A DNA stretch of 64,000 nucleotides from Parasphingorhabdus litoris DSM 22379 (GCF_020906275.1 NZ_CP086727.1:744001-808000); one strand, 5' to 3'. Positions 24,603 through 34,454 are shown, counted from the first letter of the stretch. The notes: generated by a model from the letters alone, not told the origin. Made by a program: numbers and translations.

Positions 24603-26596
24603 CAAAGCCAGCCTTGGCATTATTCGCGTTGATGGCGCCATCGCTTGCAGGCGTTGGTATTTCGAGCATGGCACAGGCGCAAAATTTCCCAGGTGGGGGC
24701 GGTGAAGAAGAAACAACACCGACCGTTAATGCAAATCCGCCAGCGGAGCAGTTTGCCATGTCACCTGGTGGCGTTGACATGCGCACCGGTGCATATGTTT
24801 ATCGCCACACTGATGTCGCGATTGGTACCGCAAGTCCAAACAAAGGGCTCAGCCTTGAGCGTATCATAGCTTCCACAGTTGCCGGCCACATCAAGCCATT
24901 TGGCAATTTTTCTCATAACTGGGACATCATGCTCTGGGAAAAGCGCGTGAACATGTTCAAAGGAGATTATGCTAGGGGTGCAGGGCAAGATTATCGAATC
25001 AGTGTTGTATTTGGTGCACGATCAGAGACTTTTGACGGAAGATATTCGGCATCCTACTTTGACCAAATTTCAAAGCTTTCTCGTGGGTCACTCAGCTACG
25101 TAGGGGACCGGACTTCCACCAATGTGATTTACACTTTCACAGCCTATGATGGCACAAAAGTTAAGTTTCGACCTATTCGGCTAGGGGAATGTTCCAACAT
25201 TGATCGATGTGCATTTCCGAGTGAATTGATTACGCCATCCGGAGCTGTTTACACGTTCTCTTATGACAATGGCGGGTCGTCTCCTTCAACCGGTACGCGG
25301 CTGCGTAGGGTGGTAAGTTCGGAAGGTTACGCACTGATCTATGAATATGAGCCAGAGGCTTGGAATTGGAACTACATTTCAAAAGTCTGTGCCATCAACC
25401 TGGCGATTATGGTTGCGCCAGCAAATAATATCTGTCCTACAAATGCTGTAAATAAGGCAAGTTATTCTTATACATACGCTAATGGATCAAGGCGCCTTGC
25501 GTCGATGACCGATGCGAGTGATGCAGCGTGGAATTTTTCTTATACTACAAGCAGCCCCAGAGCACTTGTTCACAAATATTTTGAACCCGGACAATCTGTT
25601 GCGAAGGTATCAAATTCTATTTCAGGAGGCAGTACTCCGGATGGAGTGGCGGAAGAGAGGGTTGGCTATCAAATCTTTGCTGATGGCCGATCCTATTCCT
25701 ATCAATATGATATGACGCCCTATGTCGAAGGGCAGACTGCGACCATAGCAGGAGGGCGATATCAAGATAATCTAGGCCGGATAACGAAGCTTGAATATGA
25801 GTTTCCGATACGACCAGGCTCAACAACTAATAATCCCAATCCAGTAACATTCGGATATGTCGACTATCAGCACACACCGGGCCCAACAAAAGTCACTGAC
25901 CCACTGGGGCGTATTTATAAAAGCAGCTATTGCGACAGGGTTGCAGAGACAGTTTATCCTAGCAATGAAGTTAATCGTTGTCTGGTGACTACGTTGCAGT
26001 GGTCAGAAGATCCTGATGGGAATCGGACAGAATACTATATCGGATCAACGACCCGGGATCTGTACAAAAGGATACGTAAAGCAAAACCCGGCAGCGGTCT
26101 GCCGGATATTACGGAAGAGTGGGGCTATTGTGATTATGACGTCTGCCGCGGTAAACCTACACGAGTACAAGACGCCAATGGCAATGTGACGAACTACACA
26201 TATGATCCTGTGCACGGCGGTATGTTGACGGCAACCTTACCGGCGGCGGCAAACGGTATCCGTCCTCAGACACGTTACACATATGCACAGCGCTATGCTT
26301 GGATAAAGAACAGTTCGGGCGGCTATGTTCGCGCAGCTACGCCGATATGGGTGCTGAAGCAAAAGAGTAGCTGCCGGACAACAGCAGCTTTGGGCGCAGG
26401 TTGTGTAGGCGGCGTCGCTGATGAAGTGAAGACACTCTATGATTATGGCCCTGATAGCGGTCCTAACAACCTCTTGCTGCGCGGGATGGCGGTCGTGGCG
26501 GACGGCCAGACGCTGCGCAGTTGTTACACTTATGATGAGAACGGTCGGCAGACTAGCGAGACACCGCCGCGTGCCAATTTGAGTGCATGCCCATGA
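24599..26596 (+). CDS. YD/RHS-repeat exported protein, N-terminal-type module B
   Basis: 665-aa paralogue of module A. Start ATG 24599 is chosen over 24569 because GGAG lies 8 nt upstream and a standard signal peptide follows ([28 protein letters not shown]). Same order of segments: [52 protein letters not shown] repeats, ending [14 protein letters not shown]. The N-terminal ~550 residues are clearly diverged from A while the last ~110 are identical but for one residue, the pattern expected of recombinational module replacement. Likely exported by Sec and assembled with the core protein C. Confidence 0.8.
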   Translation: MAKPALALFALMAPSLAGVGISSMAQAQNFPGGGGEEETTPTVNANPPAEQFAMSPGGVDMRTGAYVYRHTDVAIGTASPNKGLSLERIIASTVAGHIKPFGNFSHNWDIMLWEKRVNMFKGDYARGAGQDYRISVVFGARSETFDGRYSASYFDQISKLSRGSLSYVGDRTSTNVIYTFTAYDGTKVKFRPIRLGECSNIDRCAFPSELITPSGAVYTFSYDNGGSSPSTGTRLRRVVSSEGYALIYEYEPEAWNWNYISKVCAINLAIMVAPANNICPTNAVNKASYSYTYANGSRRLASMTDASDAAWNFSYTTSSPRALVHKYFEPGQSVAKVSNSISGGSTPDGVAEERVGYQIFADGRSYSYQYDMTPYVEGQTATIAGGRYQDNLGRITKLEYEFPIRPGSTTNNPNPVTFGYVDYQHTPGPTKVTDPLGRIYKSSYCDRVAETVYPSNEVNRCLVTTLQWSEDPDGNRTEYYIGSTTRDLYKRIRKAKPGSGLPDITEEWGYCDYDVCRGKPTRVQDANGNVTNYTYDPVHGGMLTATLPAAANGIRPQTRYTYAQRYAWIKNSSGGYVRAATPIWVLKQKSSCRTTAALGAGCVGGVADEVKTLYDYGPDSGPNNLLLRGMAVVADGQTLRSCYTYDENGRQTSETPPRANLSACP

Positions 26597-26620
26597 AATA
26601 TTGTGGAGATAAGGTAATGG
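26262..26620 (+). repeat. 359-bp direct repeat, copy 2 (end of module B)
   Basis: Second copy of the repeat at 24244-24602, offset by 2018 bp. Recombination between the two would delete 2018 bp, giving one hybrid A/B module still correctly spaced before gene C. Confidence 0.92.
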
Positions 26621-29349
26621 ATAATAGTAGCAATTTCTCAATGCGCAAAGACAGTAACCATTCGGTTGCTCTGATAGCCGCAACGAAGTGGGTTTTGCCT
26701 CTATGCGCCTTAGTGATGTCATCGCTTACCGGAGTTTTTGTACCCGGTGCTGCATTGGCACAAGCCACTCAGCCTAGCGCATATAGCACCGCCACTCGTT
26801 ATGATGCGGTGGGTCGGGTGACGGGTACGATTGCTCCTGATCCAGATGGTTCGGGTCCCCGTGGGTATCTTGCGATCCGCACTACTTACGATGATCGTGG
26901 ATTACCGATTACACAAGAGTCAGGTGAACTTGCGACATGGCAAAGCGACAGTGTTGCGCCTGACGACTGGAGCGGTTTCACTGTGGTTGTGACAGCACAC
27001 ACGGCCTATGACACGATGGGTCGAAAGACGCGCGAATGGAGCGTCGGCAGCGGAAGTGCCGCGATCCAGACCATGACTCAATATAGCTATGATGCAGTGG
27101 GTCGTCTGGAATGCACCGCTGTCCGAATGAAGCCGTCAAAATTTAATAACTTGCCGAATGGAGCCTGCACCGACAGCGATACAAATGCATCGCCTCCCGA
27201 TCGGATTACAAAGACCATTTATGATGCAGCGGATCAGGTGAAGCAAGTGCGCAAGGCGGTTGGTACGCCGTTGGAGCAGGCTTATGCAACCTATGACTAT
27301 ACCCCAAATGGCCAACAGAAATACGTTATCGATGCTAATGGGAACAAGGCGGAGATGATCTATGATGGCCATGACCGCCGAGCGCGTTGGTCATTCCCGT
27401 CCAAGACAAAGCCAACAAGTTATAATGATGCCACTGTTGCAAGCGCACTCACGTCGGCCGGTGCGGTGAGTGCGACCGATTACGAAGCCTACACATATGA
27501 TGACAATGGCAACATACTGACCAAGCGTAAGCGTGATGGGCAGGTCATTGGCTTCACTTATGACCGTTTGAACCGGGTGAGCAAAAAGGACATTCCCGGC
27601 GGCACGGCACAAGACGTCCATTATGGCTACGATCTGCGGGGACTACAGGTCTACACGCGGTTCGGGAATGCCTCAGGTAATGGTATCGAGACTGTCTATG
27701 ACGGCTTTGGCAGGATCAGCGAAACCACAAACAAGATGTTCGCGATGCCGCGCTCCTTGTCTTATGAATATGATCAAAACGGCAACCGGACAAAGATCAC
27801 GCATCCCGGCAGCAATGGTCAGGCCAATGGCGCTTTCTTTACCTATGAATATGACAAGCTCGATCGGCTGACGGCGGTTAGGGAGCAAGGTAGTACGGTC
27901 CTGCTGACTCAAAGCTACGATAATCGAGGGCATCGAGCCGCCACCGCACGTACTAACGCAACCACTAGCTATGACTATGATCTAATAGGGCGCCTTGCGT
28001 CGTTAAACACAAATGTGAGCGGAACAGCGGAAGATAATCTGTTCAGCTTTGCCTATTCTCCGGCTTCACAGATGAAGAGTTTGGGCATTTCCAACAAGCT
28101 GTACGAACATACCGCGCACTATAATATCGATCGGCAATATACGACCAACGGCCTTAACCAATATACTACCACTAGCACCGGTGCGAGCTTCACCTATGAT
28201 GCCAATGGCAACCTGACCGGTGATGGTGACACGACCTATGCCTATGATGTCGAAAACCGACTGATCACTGCACGGGGTAAGAAAGAGGCCAACCTGATCT
28301 ATGATCCGATGGGCCGGCTGTTTGAAACCAATGCGAACAGCAACCTTTCACAAACCACCACCCAGTTTCTTTATGATGGCGATGCACTGGTCGCGGAATA
28401 TGACGATGCGGGCAACATGCTGCACCGTTATGTTCATGGTTCCGGTGTGGATGAGCCAATGGTCTGGTATATCGGTGCTACGGTCGGTGCGGCAACCCGG
28501 TCCCACCTCCACGCCAATTGGCAGGGCAGCATCACCGCCGTCACCGACGCCAATGGCGACACCCAGTGGGTCAATGGCTATGACCCCTATGGCATTCCCA
28601 ACTGGAAAAATGCTGGCCGTTTTCAATATACCGGTCAGATCGAGATACCCGAGCTGGAGATGTATCACTACAAGGCTCGGATATACTCACCCACCATGGG
28701 CCGCTTCCTGCAGACCGATCCGATTGGTTATGAGGACCAAGTTAATCTCTATGCTTATGTGGGGAATGATCCGATCAATGGCATCGACCCGACGGGGATG
28801 TGTGAAACGCAAACCGGTTCGCGCATTTGCCGAAACGAAGGAACTACCTTGGTGAAAAGCGTAACCATTCCTATGCGAGATGAGAATGGTAATTCAAACT
28901 CTTCCATGGCCGTTCAAACAACTGAAGATTATGTGGCTGAATCTATCGATAGAACGGAAGAGTCAGATTTTACCAGAGAACATGGGGTCACTCTATCAGT
29001 AGATGAGAAGGCTCAGACGTATGTGGTAAGTCTTTTTCAGGGGGCGAAAAAAAGTCTTTTTGGAGGTGGTTCGTTGAATATCGTGCCGACCAATAGAAAA
29101 CTTCTATATTCGAGTCATACGCATACAGGAGTTGGCGTTCAGGGTGAAGGTAGCCCCTTCATCACCATACGCAATTGGACGAGAGGAAGAAGCTCTGTTA
29201 AGACTGGGCCAAGCTCTACTGGTAAAAATAATGATCTCACATCGGCGGCGAATTGGCGAAGGAGCAACAATCCTGATGCTCGATTCGGAGTATATTATCA
29301 GGTGGTGGCTCCTGATGGAAAGCTGCAATGGAGATACAGTGGGTATTGA
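26617..29349 (+). CDS. RHS core protein with C-terminal tip (protein C)
   Basis: 910-aa exported protein with its own long signal region ([11 protein letters not shown]...GAALAQ), start set by GGAG 8 nt before ATG 26617. YD repeats run from about residue 60 ([44 protein letters not shown]), followed by the RHS core [35 protein letters not shown], ending at residue 728. The 182-residue tip after the DPTGM border lacks a known nuclease motif, but its [11 protein letters not shown]...D region and [20 protein letters not shown] end resemble DUF4329/JAB-type tips. Polymorphic toxin tips sit exactly here, so it may be a toxin. Confidence 0.85.
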   Translation: MDNSSNFSMRKDSNHSVALIAATKWVLPLCALVMSSLTGVFVPGAALAQATQPSAYSTATRYDAVGRVTGTIAPDPDGSGPRGYLAIRTTYDDRGLPITQESGELATWQSDSVAPDDWSGFTVVVTAHTAYDTMGRKTREWSVGSGSAAIQTMTQYSYDAVGRLECTAVRMKPSKFNNLPNGACTDSDTNASPPDRITKTIYDAADQVKQVRKAVGTPLEQAYATYDYTPNGQQKYVIDANGNKAEMIYDGHDRRARWSFPSKTKPTSYNDATVASALTSAGAVSATDYEAYTYDDNGNILTKRKRDGQVIGFTYDRLNRVSKKDIPGGTAQDVHYGYDLRGLQVYTRFGNASGNGIETVYDGFGRISETTNKMFAMPRSLSYEYDQNGNRTKITHPGSNGQANGAFFTYEYDKLDRLTAVREQGSTVLLTQSYDNRGHRAATARTNATTSYDYDLIGRLASLNTNVSGTAEDNLFSFAYSPASQMKSLGISNKLYEHTAHYNIDRQYTTNGLNQYTTTSTGASFTYDANGNLTGDGDTTYAYDVENRLITARGKKEANLIYDPMGRLFETNANSNLSQTTTQFLYDGDALVAEYDDAGNMLHRYVHGSGVDEPMVWYIGATVGAATRSHLHANWQGSITAVTDANGDTQWVNGYDPYGIPNWKNAGRFQYTGQIEIPELEMYHYKARIYSPTMGRFLQTDPIGYEDQVNLYAYVGNDPINGIDPTGMCETQTGSRICRNEGTTLVKSVTIPMRDENGNSNSSMAVQTTEDYVAESIDRTEESDFTREHGVTLSVDEKAQTYVVSLFQGAKKSLFGGGSLNIVPTNRKLLYSSHTHTGVGVQGEGSPFITIRNWTRGRSSVKTGPSSTGKNNDLTSAANWRRSNNPDARFGVYYQVVAPDGKLQWRYSGY
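28507..28673 (+). repeat. 167-bp identical tract shared with cassette D (copy in core C)
   Basis: Identical base for base to 30197-30363 (offset 1690), within the conserved RHS core just before the tip border. Flanking sequence is similar but diverged, so this tract marks recent recombination or conversion. Confidence 0.9.
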
Positions 29350-29365
29350 AGATGAGTATGCGACG

Positions 29366-29785
29366 ATGAAATATTTATTCTACACCCTTTTTATATACGC
29401 GCTATTAGTTTCACTCGCCTACATGGCCAATGTCGCTATTGGAATTTTCAGCGGCCAAGGCTCATTATATAGTAGTCTAACTATAATAATATTTATATTT
29501 TCGTGCATAAGCATCTGTTTCAGTATATTTTTGGGAATGAAGATTAAAATATTGTCTTCAATTGTATTTTTCATTTGCCTTATAGTAACTAGCTATAACG
29601 ATCTTGTTGTAAATGCCATATTTCATTCTGACAACGAAGGGCGAGAGCTATTCATTAATATGGCATTTTTCTTGTTTGGATACATCTTGCCTGCTGTGGG
29701 AATTGTGGTTGGCGCACGACTTCTTATCCTGTCGCAATACGACAAGGCAGCTCGTACTTCCAAGCGAACGGGGGCCTCACGCTGA
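29366..29785 (+). CDS. Small membrane protein, candidate immunity protein for tip C
   Basis: 139-aa protein with four hydrophobic segments (FYTLFIYALLVSLAYMANVAIGIF, LTIIIFIFSCISICFSIFLGM, SSIVFFICLIVTSY, NMAFFLFGYILPAVGIVVGARLLIL). Starts 16 bp after the RHS core gene in the same direction, with markedly lower GC. In polymorphic toxin loci the immunity gene lies exactly here. A membrane immunity protein would suit a toxin acting at the envelope, but neither activity is shown. Weak ribosome binding site; translation may be coupled to the upstream stop. The C-terminus runs into short repeats at 29798. Confidence 0.5.
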   Translation: MKYLFYTLFIYALLVSLAYMANVAIGIFSGQGSLYSSLTIIIFIFSCISICFSIFLGMKIKILSSIVFFICLIVTSYNDLVVNAIFHSDNEGRELFINMAFFLFGYILPAVGIVVGARLLILSQYDKAARTSKRTGASR

Positions 29786-29797
29786 TCGAATTACGCG

Positions 29798-29873
29798 AAT
29801 TACGGTGACAGTTTGAATTACGGTGGAATTACGGTGACAGTTTACTAGAATTACGAAATTACGGTGACAGTTT
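29798..29873 (+). repeat. Three short direct repeats AATTACGGTGACAGTTT
   Basis: Copies at 29798-29814, 29827-29843 and 29857-29873, about 30 bp apart, with GAATTACG half-copies between. They sit exactly between the candidate immunity gene and the displaced cassette D, marking the junction where D was joined. Confidence 0.8.
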
Positions 29874-29939
29874 ACTAAATAGGCTAAACTCGGCGGCGCA
29901 AAATCCCGATGTGTTGCTCTGCACTGGTCCCCTTATGAA

Positions 29940-30925
29940 ATAGAAAGCCGTTTGGTCACGACGCGGGGCAAGAAAGAGGCCAATCTGATCTATGATCCGA
30001 TGAGTCGCCTGTTTGAAACCAACGCCAATAGCAGCCTCGCAGAAACCATCGCGCAATTTCTATATGACGGTGATTCGCTGGTGGCGGAATATGACGATGC
30101 GGGCAACATGCTGCACCGCTATGTCCATGGCTCGGGCGTTGATGAGCCCATGGTCTGGTATATCGGTGCCGCAGTAAACGAGCGAGCCGCTCCCATCTCC
30201 ACGCCAATTGGCAGGGCAGCATCACCGCCGTCACCGACGCCAATGGCGACACCCAGTGGGTCAATGGCTATGACCCCTATGGCATTCCCAACTGGAAAAA
30301 TGCTGGCCGTTTTCAATATACCGGTCAGATCGAGATACCCGAGCTGGAGATGTATCACTACAAAGCGCGGGTCTATTCTCCGACCATGGGCCGGTTCCTG
30401 CAGACCGATCCAATTGGTTATGAGGATCAGGTAAATTTGTATGCTTATGTGGGGAACGATCCGGTTGGGCGGATTGATCCGACAGGCATGGAGACTGATG
30501 AGTACAAGTTCGGCCCAATTAAGGTGGAATATGGCGATTCAAAAGTTGTTTTGTCAGTGGAAACAGATAACTCCAGCTTTTCCCTATCAACAAGTAGGGA
30601 AGGAGCTACGGCTTTAGCGCAGTCGATAGATAACAGCGTTATATTGTCAGCGGGCAGAGACGGAGCGACTGCATCAGCACAGTCCGGGGAAAACAACTTT
30701 ACTTTGACGGCAGATAAAGATGGAGCAACTGTATCCATGCAGTCAGAAGATATCTTCGCTGAACTTTCGGCAATGGACGATGGACTGACAGCGAGTACAG
30801 GAAGTGTAGGTCCAGCTGATACAAGGCGTGAGGCAGAAGCACTCGATTCGGCAAATCAGGTGAGCGAAAATGCAACATTCTGGCAACGAGTTAGCAACGT
30901 GATCAAGAAGGCGCTAGAAGACTAG
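29940..30925 (+). pseudogene. Displaced RHS core fragment plus alternative tip (cassette D)
   Basis: Starts abruptly inside the RHS core ([30 protein letters not shown]..., homologous to 28256 onward) with no signal peptide or start codon of its own. One base is missing relative to C between about 30170 and 30190, so the first half is out of frame with the second. From 30191 the frame is open through [38 protein letters not shown] and a new 144-residue tip. That tip carries four 20-residue repeats (30566-30805, consensus like [18 protein letters not shown]) and a polar helical end [15 protein letters not shown]. This is the classic silent tip cassette of RHS loci. Confidence 0.8.
30197..30363 (+). 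repeat. 167-bp identical tract shared with core C (copy in cassette D)
   Basis: Identical to 28507-28673. It lies downstream of the frameshift in D, so crossing over here would join the intact C core in frame to the D tip. Confidence 0.9.
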
Positions 30926-30939
30926 AAAGGTAAAATAAA

Positions 30940-31353
30940 ATGAGTAATAAAAAAACTCATAATATTATTGCACGACTAAAGAAGGGTTACTATTGGTCGC
31001 AAGCATTATTTTATTTTCAGGAAAAAAACTATAAAAAATCGATTTCATATTTTAATAAATATGCGCTGTACAAAGAAGTGCTGCCTGTTGCTGAAAAAGC
31101 CTTTGAGGCAACAATCTTGATTGGGAACAACGAAAGTGAACAAGCTCAAAAGAAGTTTGAAAGCTTGCTGAATGGACTAACCGTGGATTCGGATCAGGAA
31201 ATGTATGTCAAAAACTACTCCGAATTATATCTGAGTCTGATAACAAAAGACGATTGTCATATGATATATTTTCGCAAACTGCAGGAAATTCCTGTCTCTA
31301 AAGATATTAGCCAAATCCTACCTTTGCCAAAAGAGGAAGCTTTAATCTTTTAG
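30940..31353 (+). CDS. Candidate immunity protein for cassette D (TPR-like helical)
   Basis: 137-aa soluble, AT-rich-coded protein (MSNKKTHNIIARLKKGYYWSQALFYFQEKNYKKSISYFNKYALYKEVLPVAEKAFEATILIGN). The YFQEKNYKKSISYFNKYA segment is like one tetratricopeptide helix pair; the rest is helical without a known family. It starts 14 bp after cassette D, in the immunity position. AAGG ribosome binding site present. Because tip D is silent in this arrangement, the gene may guard against siblings that express the D tip. That is inference. Confidence 0.55.
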   Translation: MSNKKTHNIIARLKKGYYWSQALFYFQEKNYKKSISYFNKYALYKEVLPVAEKAFEATILIGNNESEQAQKKFESLLNGLTVDSDQEMYVKNYSELYLSLITKDDCHMIYFRKLQEIPVSKDISQILPLPKEEALIF

Positions 31354-31403
31354 ATAAATATGACATTATTACTAAACATACAATGTTTACATGATTTGTC
31401 ACC

Positions 31404-31586
31404 TTGGATGGCTGTCCCAAAGGATTCACTATTCCTAACTCCATTACTGTTGCAATTCTGAATGCTACATATTGTACAATCCAAGCGTATGGTTGCCGAG
31501 ACCCTTCCAAGATCGAGACTGGAAGCGGGGTTGAATTCAAAGCCCAGCAAACTAGGATCTTTGTTGCCAAAACCTCGAAGTATTGA
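31404..31586 (+). pseudogene. Possible gene fragment encoding a 60-residue Cys-containing tail
   Basis: A short frame (LDGCPKGFTIPNSITVAILNATYCTIQAYGCRDPSK...IFVAKTSKY) without ATG or ribosome binding site, between the D immunity candidate and the SEL1 gene. Composition looks protein-like (three Cys, amphipathic strands), so it may be the end of a lost tip or gene. No family recognised; it may be chance. Confidence 0.25.
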
Positions 31587-31645
31587 GTCCTCTAGGTCAG
31601 AACAGCTGCAAATTTCTCATAGCTGTTACCAATATTGAGGTAACC

Positions 31646-32209
31646 ATGAATAAGCAGGATATTGAGACCCAAGCGGCCGCGCTGATGCGAGATGAGCGAT
31701 ATGAGGAAGCCTATCATTTACTGCTGCCTTTGGCTGACCAAGGCTCTGCTTTTGTCCTTATGAATCTTGGATGGATTTGTGAGTATGGTGCCATTGGCGA
31801 GAAAGATATTGATGGCGCAATATCTTATTATCAATGCGCGGCTTCGGGCGGAAGCTCGAAAGCTCATTTTCGGCTTGGGGCTCTGTTATTAGACGAGGGC
31901 CATTTGGTTCAAGCCCGCGCGACTTTTGAGGCCGGGGCCGAGCTGGAAAATCTTGGCAGCATGTACGAGCTTGGAACCATGCTATTGAAAGGGCAAGGAG
32001 GGCCTGCTGACGAGCCGAAAGGCATGGCTTGGTTGGAACGGGCTGCCGCGGCAGGTCATTTCTACGCTCAAAGAAGTCTCTTGGATATCGAATATAGGAA
32101 CTCCAAATCCGTTCTCGTCAAAATGTGGGTGATGATCAAAATCGGTATTATGGCATTAAAGTTCACAAAAGAATATTTGAAGGACAAGAGTTCTGATAGA
32201 TTGACGTAG
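31646..32209 (+). CDS. SEL1-like repeat protein
   Basis: 187-aa alpha-solenoid with SEL1/TPR-like repeats: YEEAYHLLLPLADQGSAFVLMNLGWICEYGA, DIDGAISYYQCAASGGSSKAHFRLGALLLDEG, and YELGTMLLKGQGGPADEPKGMAWLERAAAAGHFYAQRSL. Ends in a basic, hydrophobic helix (VLVKMWVMIKIGIMALKF). GAGG 5 nt before ATG 31646. SEL1 proteins mediate protein-protein contacts, and small SEL1 proteins are frequent immunity or accessory genes behind RHS tips, so it may be an orphan immunity gene of the island. Confidence 0.75.
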   Translation: MNKQDIETQAAALMRDERYEEAYHLLLPLADQGSAFVLMNLGWICEYGAIGEKDIDGAISYYQCAASGGSSKAHFRLGALLLDEGHLVQARATFEAGAELENLGSMYELGTMLLKGQGGPADEPKGMAWLERAAAAGHFYAQRSLLDIEYRNSKSVLVKMWVMIKIGIMALKFTKEYLKDKSSDRLT

Positions 32210-32489
32210 CAGCACTGGCACAAATGCTGCGGTTCAAATCGCTTATCCTGTTATGAAATAATATCGCCGGCCACTTTAGCGAAACTAATGTATCCCCCCT
32301 TTTTCAGTTCATACAGGGGTTAGGACGACAGTTGCAACAATCCTGAATTAGCCGGCCAATTGCCGCGCTGTGGCCGCTGCTACCCGGTCCTGACATTAAC
32401 CGAGCTGCTACCGACGAATGTCGGTCTGGTGACGTGCGCACCCCATGCTGCGATTATTCTTGAGCGGGTGCTTTTCCCCCAAGCACTTC

Positions 32490-34454
32490 CTAAGAGCAAC
32501 TCGCCAGATTGGCTGCTGGCGGAGTTTCAGAGGTCTTGCGACCGAACTCGTCATAAGTATAGCATGTCCGCAGGGTCTGACCATCGGCCGTAATGGCGTT
32601 ACCTCTCAGCAACAGATTATTGGGGCCGCTATCCGGGCCATAATCGTAGGTCGTAACGACTTCATCCGTTGCGCCGCCTGTGCAATTGCCATTGGCATCT
32701 GCTGCACTCGTTTTGCAATATTCTTCCCCTATCAAAACCCAAATTGGAGCAGCGGCACGCGAGTAGCCTCCTGAGGAATTTTTTATCCAGGCATAGCGCT
32801 GCGTATAAGTATAGCGTGTCTGCGAACGGATCCCATTTCCATCTGCTGGCAGAGTCTTGGTCAACATACCGCCGTGCGCAGGATCATATGTAAAGTCGGT
32901 CCGATTACCGTTGGCATCAATCACCCAAAGAGGTTTGGTGGACGTTTTGGGATTGGTAGTCCCATATGCAGCTGACGTAACGATGTTCGCAAGACCCGAG
33001 CCCGGTTTTGCTTGTCGCGTTGCTTTAGTGACGTTCTGATAATTGTCATATTCCAACAGAGTTTTTATGCCCTCGGGGTCCGTAAATGACCGAAGAGGAT
33101 AGACTGCGCAACGGTTTCGCTTATTGGGCGGAAGTTCAGCCATGACCCTGGGGTCGCAATAATCGTTCAGCGTAACCCGCCCAAGCTGATCCTCCAATCG
33201 GACCGGACCCGGTGTTTGTTGATATATATTATACAAAAAGTCATCGGGATCAGGCTGAGGACATTGCAAACCGATACACGGTCTCTCGGAACCTGTGCCT
33301 GGCATGATCGGAAATTCAAACTCGACATGGATGCTTTTCCCATTGCTATCGGTCACAGAGCCGCCTGCATTAACGGGGCGAGGCTGATTGACCGAATAAG
33401 GTGTTTGCGACCAACTATAGGTATAACTACTGCCGTCGGCAAAATCTTGACGATTGACTACTTCGTGAAAGGTAATATCGTCCAAATTCGCTAATGTTAT
33501 CGTGTTCACGAGCCATGCTTGGGCGTCTCCAGGTCTGACAAATCCCATGGCGGAGCCGTTATAGGTAAAGCTCGATACGTTTCCTTCAGCGTCGGTAAAA
33601 CCGGTCAATTTGTTGTTGGAATAGCTATAGGAGCCTTTTGCAACGCCGGTCGGACAGGTGTTCGCAGGCACATAATATACTGCGAGATTCACGGCGCATG
33701 CCTCTGTCACTCGCGAACCTGAATAACGGAACAAGAGCGCATAGCCGCTCGAGCTTCTGATCGACCTCAAAGTCGCTCGATTGCCGGTCAGCGCCCCGTT
33801 GTAGTTATATGCAAGGTCCAGTATTTTATTCTCTGGCGTAACAATTCTGGACGCGAATGCGCAGCGCCTAGTGCCGGCATTACTAATAGGCCCCGTGCAA
33901 TCACGGTTGCCGATCGCGCGAAAAGTAATGATCGTGCCATCCGGTGCCGTCATGGTATAAATGGCAGCCGATGAACTCTGGTCGCCGCTAACAACGAGCC
34001 GCGCTATTGGTCCTCTGCCCTTGTAACCATAAGTGTTGACAAACTGACGTCCTTCGAAAGTTAAAGTCGTTCCATTGAGATGAACTCTCATTCGATAGTC
34101 TTGTCCACCTGAAGTCATTCTTCCGGACTGATCGAACCGTTCTTCTGTGATGAATATATCCCAATTGTGAGAAAAATTGCCAAACGGATTGGCATGGCCA
34201 GAAGTATAAATTGGCATTGATCGAATTAGCTGTAACTCAGAGGTTCCAGCACCAATCGAAAGATCGGTATTCTGATACACATATCTTCCAGTGCGCATAT
34301 CAACACCGCCCGGAGAGGTTAAAAACTCCTCAGCTGGATAGCTAATCAGTCTGGGGCCGTCTTGAGCAAGTGTCGCCGACGGGAATGGTAAGCCCAAGGT
34401 TACAAAAGCAAGGCCAAGTATAACAAAGAACTTTACCAAGATAAATTCCTTCAT
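32490..34454 (-). CDS. YD/RHS-repeat exported protein, stand-alone N-terminal-type module (minus strand)
   Basis: 654-aa paralogue of modules A and B on the opposite strand. Signal peptide MKEFILVKFFVILGLAFVTLGLPFPSATLAQ, then [51 protein letters not shown], and YD repeats. It stops at the same border (CYTYDEFGRKTSETPPAANLASCS), so the border is conserved between modules. No core or tip gene follows it; after its stop comes ~280 bp of noncoding DNA. It may supply an alternative N-module in trans, or be a reservoir for recombination with A and B. It shares the 15-bp upstream motif of the plus-strand island. Confidence 0.8.
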   Translation of the reverse strand: MKEFILVKFFVILGLAFVTLGLPFPSATLAQDGPRLISYPAEEFLTSPGGVDMRTGRYVYQNTDLSIGAGTSELQLIRSMPIYTSGHANPFGNFSHNWDIFITEERFDQSGRMTSGGQDYRMRVHLNGTTLTFEGRQFVNTYGYKGRGPIARLVVSGDQSSSAAIYTMTAPDGTIITFRAIGNRDCTGPISNAGTRRCAFASRIVTPENKILDLAYNYNGALTGNRATLRSIRSSSGYALLFRYSGSRVTEACAVNLAVYYVPANTCPTGVAKGSYSYSNNKLTGFTDAEGNVSSFTYNGSAMGFVRPGDAQAWLVNTITLANLDDITFHEVVNRQDFADGSSYTYSWSQTPYSVNQPRPVNAGGSVTDSNGKSIHVEFEFPIMPGTGSERPCIGLQCPQPDPDDFLYNIYQQTPGPVRLEDQLGRVTLNDYCDPRVMAELPPNKRNRCAVYPLRSFTDPEGIKTLLEYDNYQNVTKATRQAKPGSGLANIVTSAAYGTTNPKTSTKPLWVIDANGNRTDFTYDPAHGGMLTKTLPADGNGIRSQTRYTYTQRYAWIKNSSGGYSRAAAPIWVLIGEEYCKTSAADANGNCTGGATDEVVTTYDYGPDSGPNNLLLRGNAITADGQTLRTCYTYDEFGRKTSETPPAANLASCS

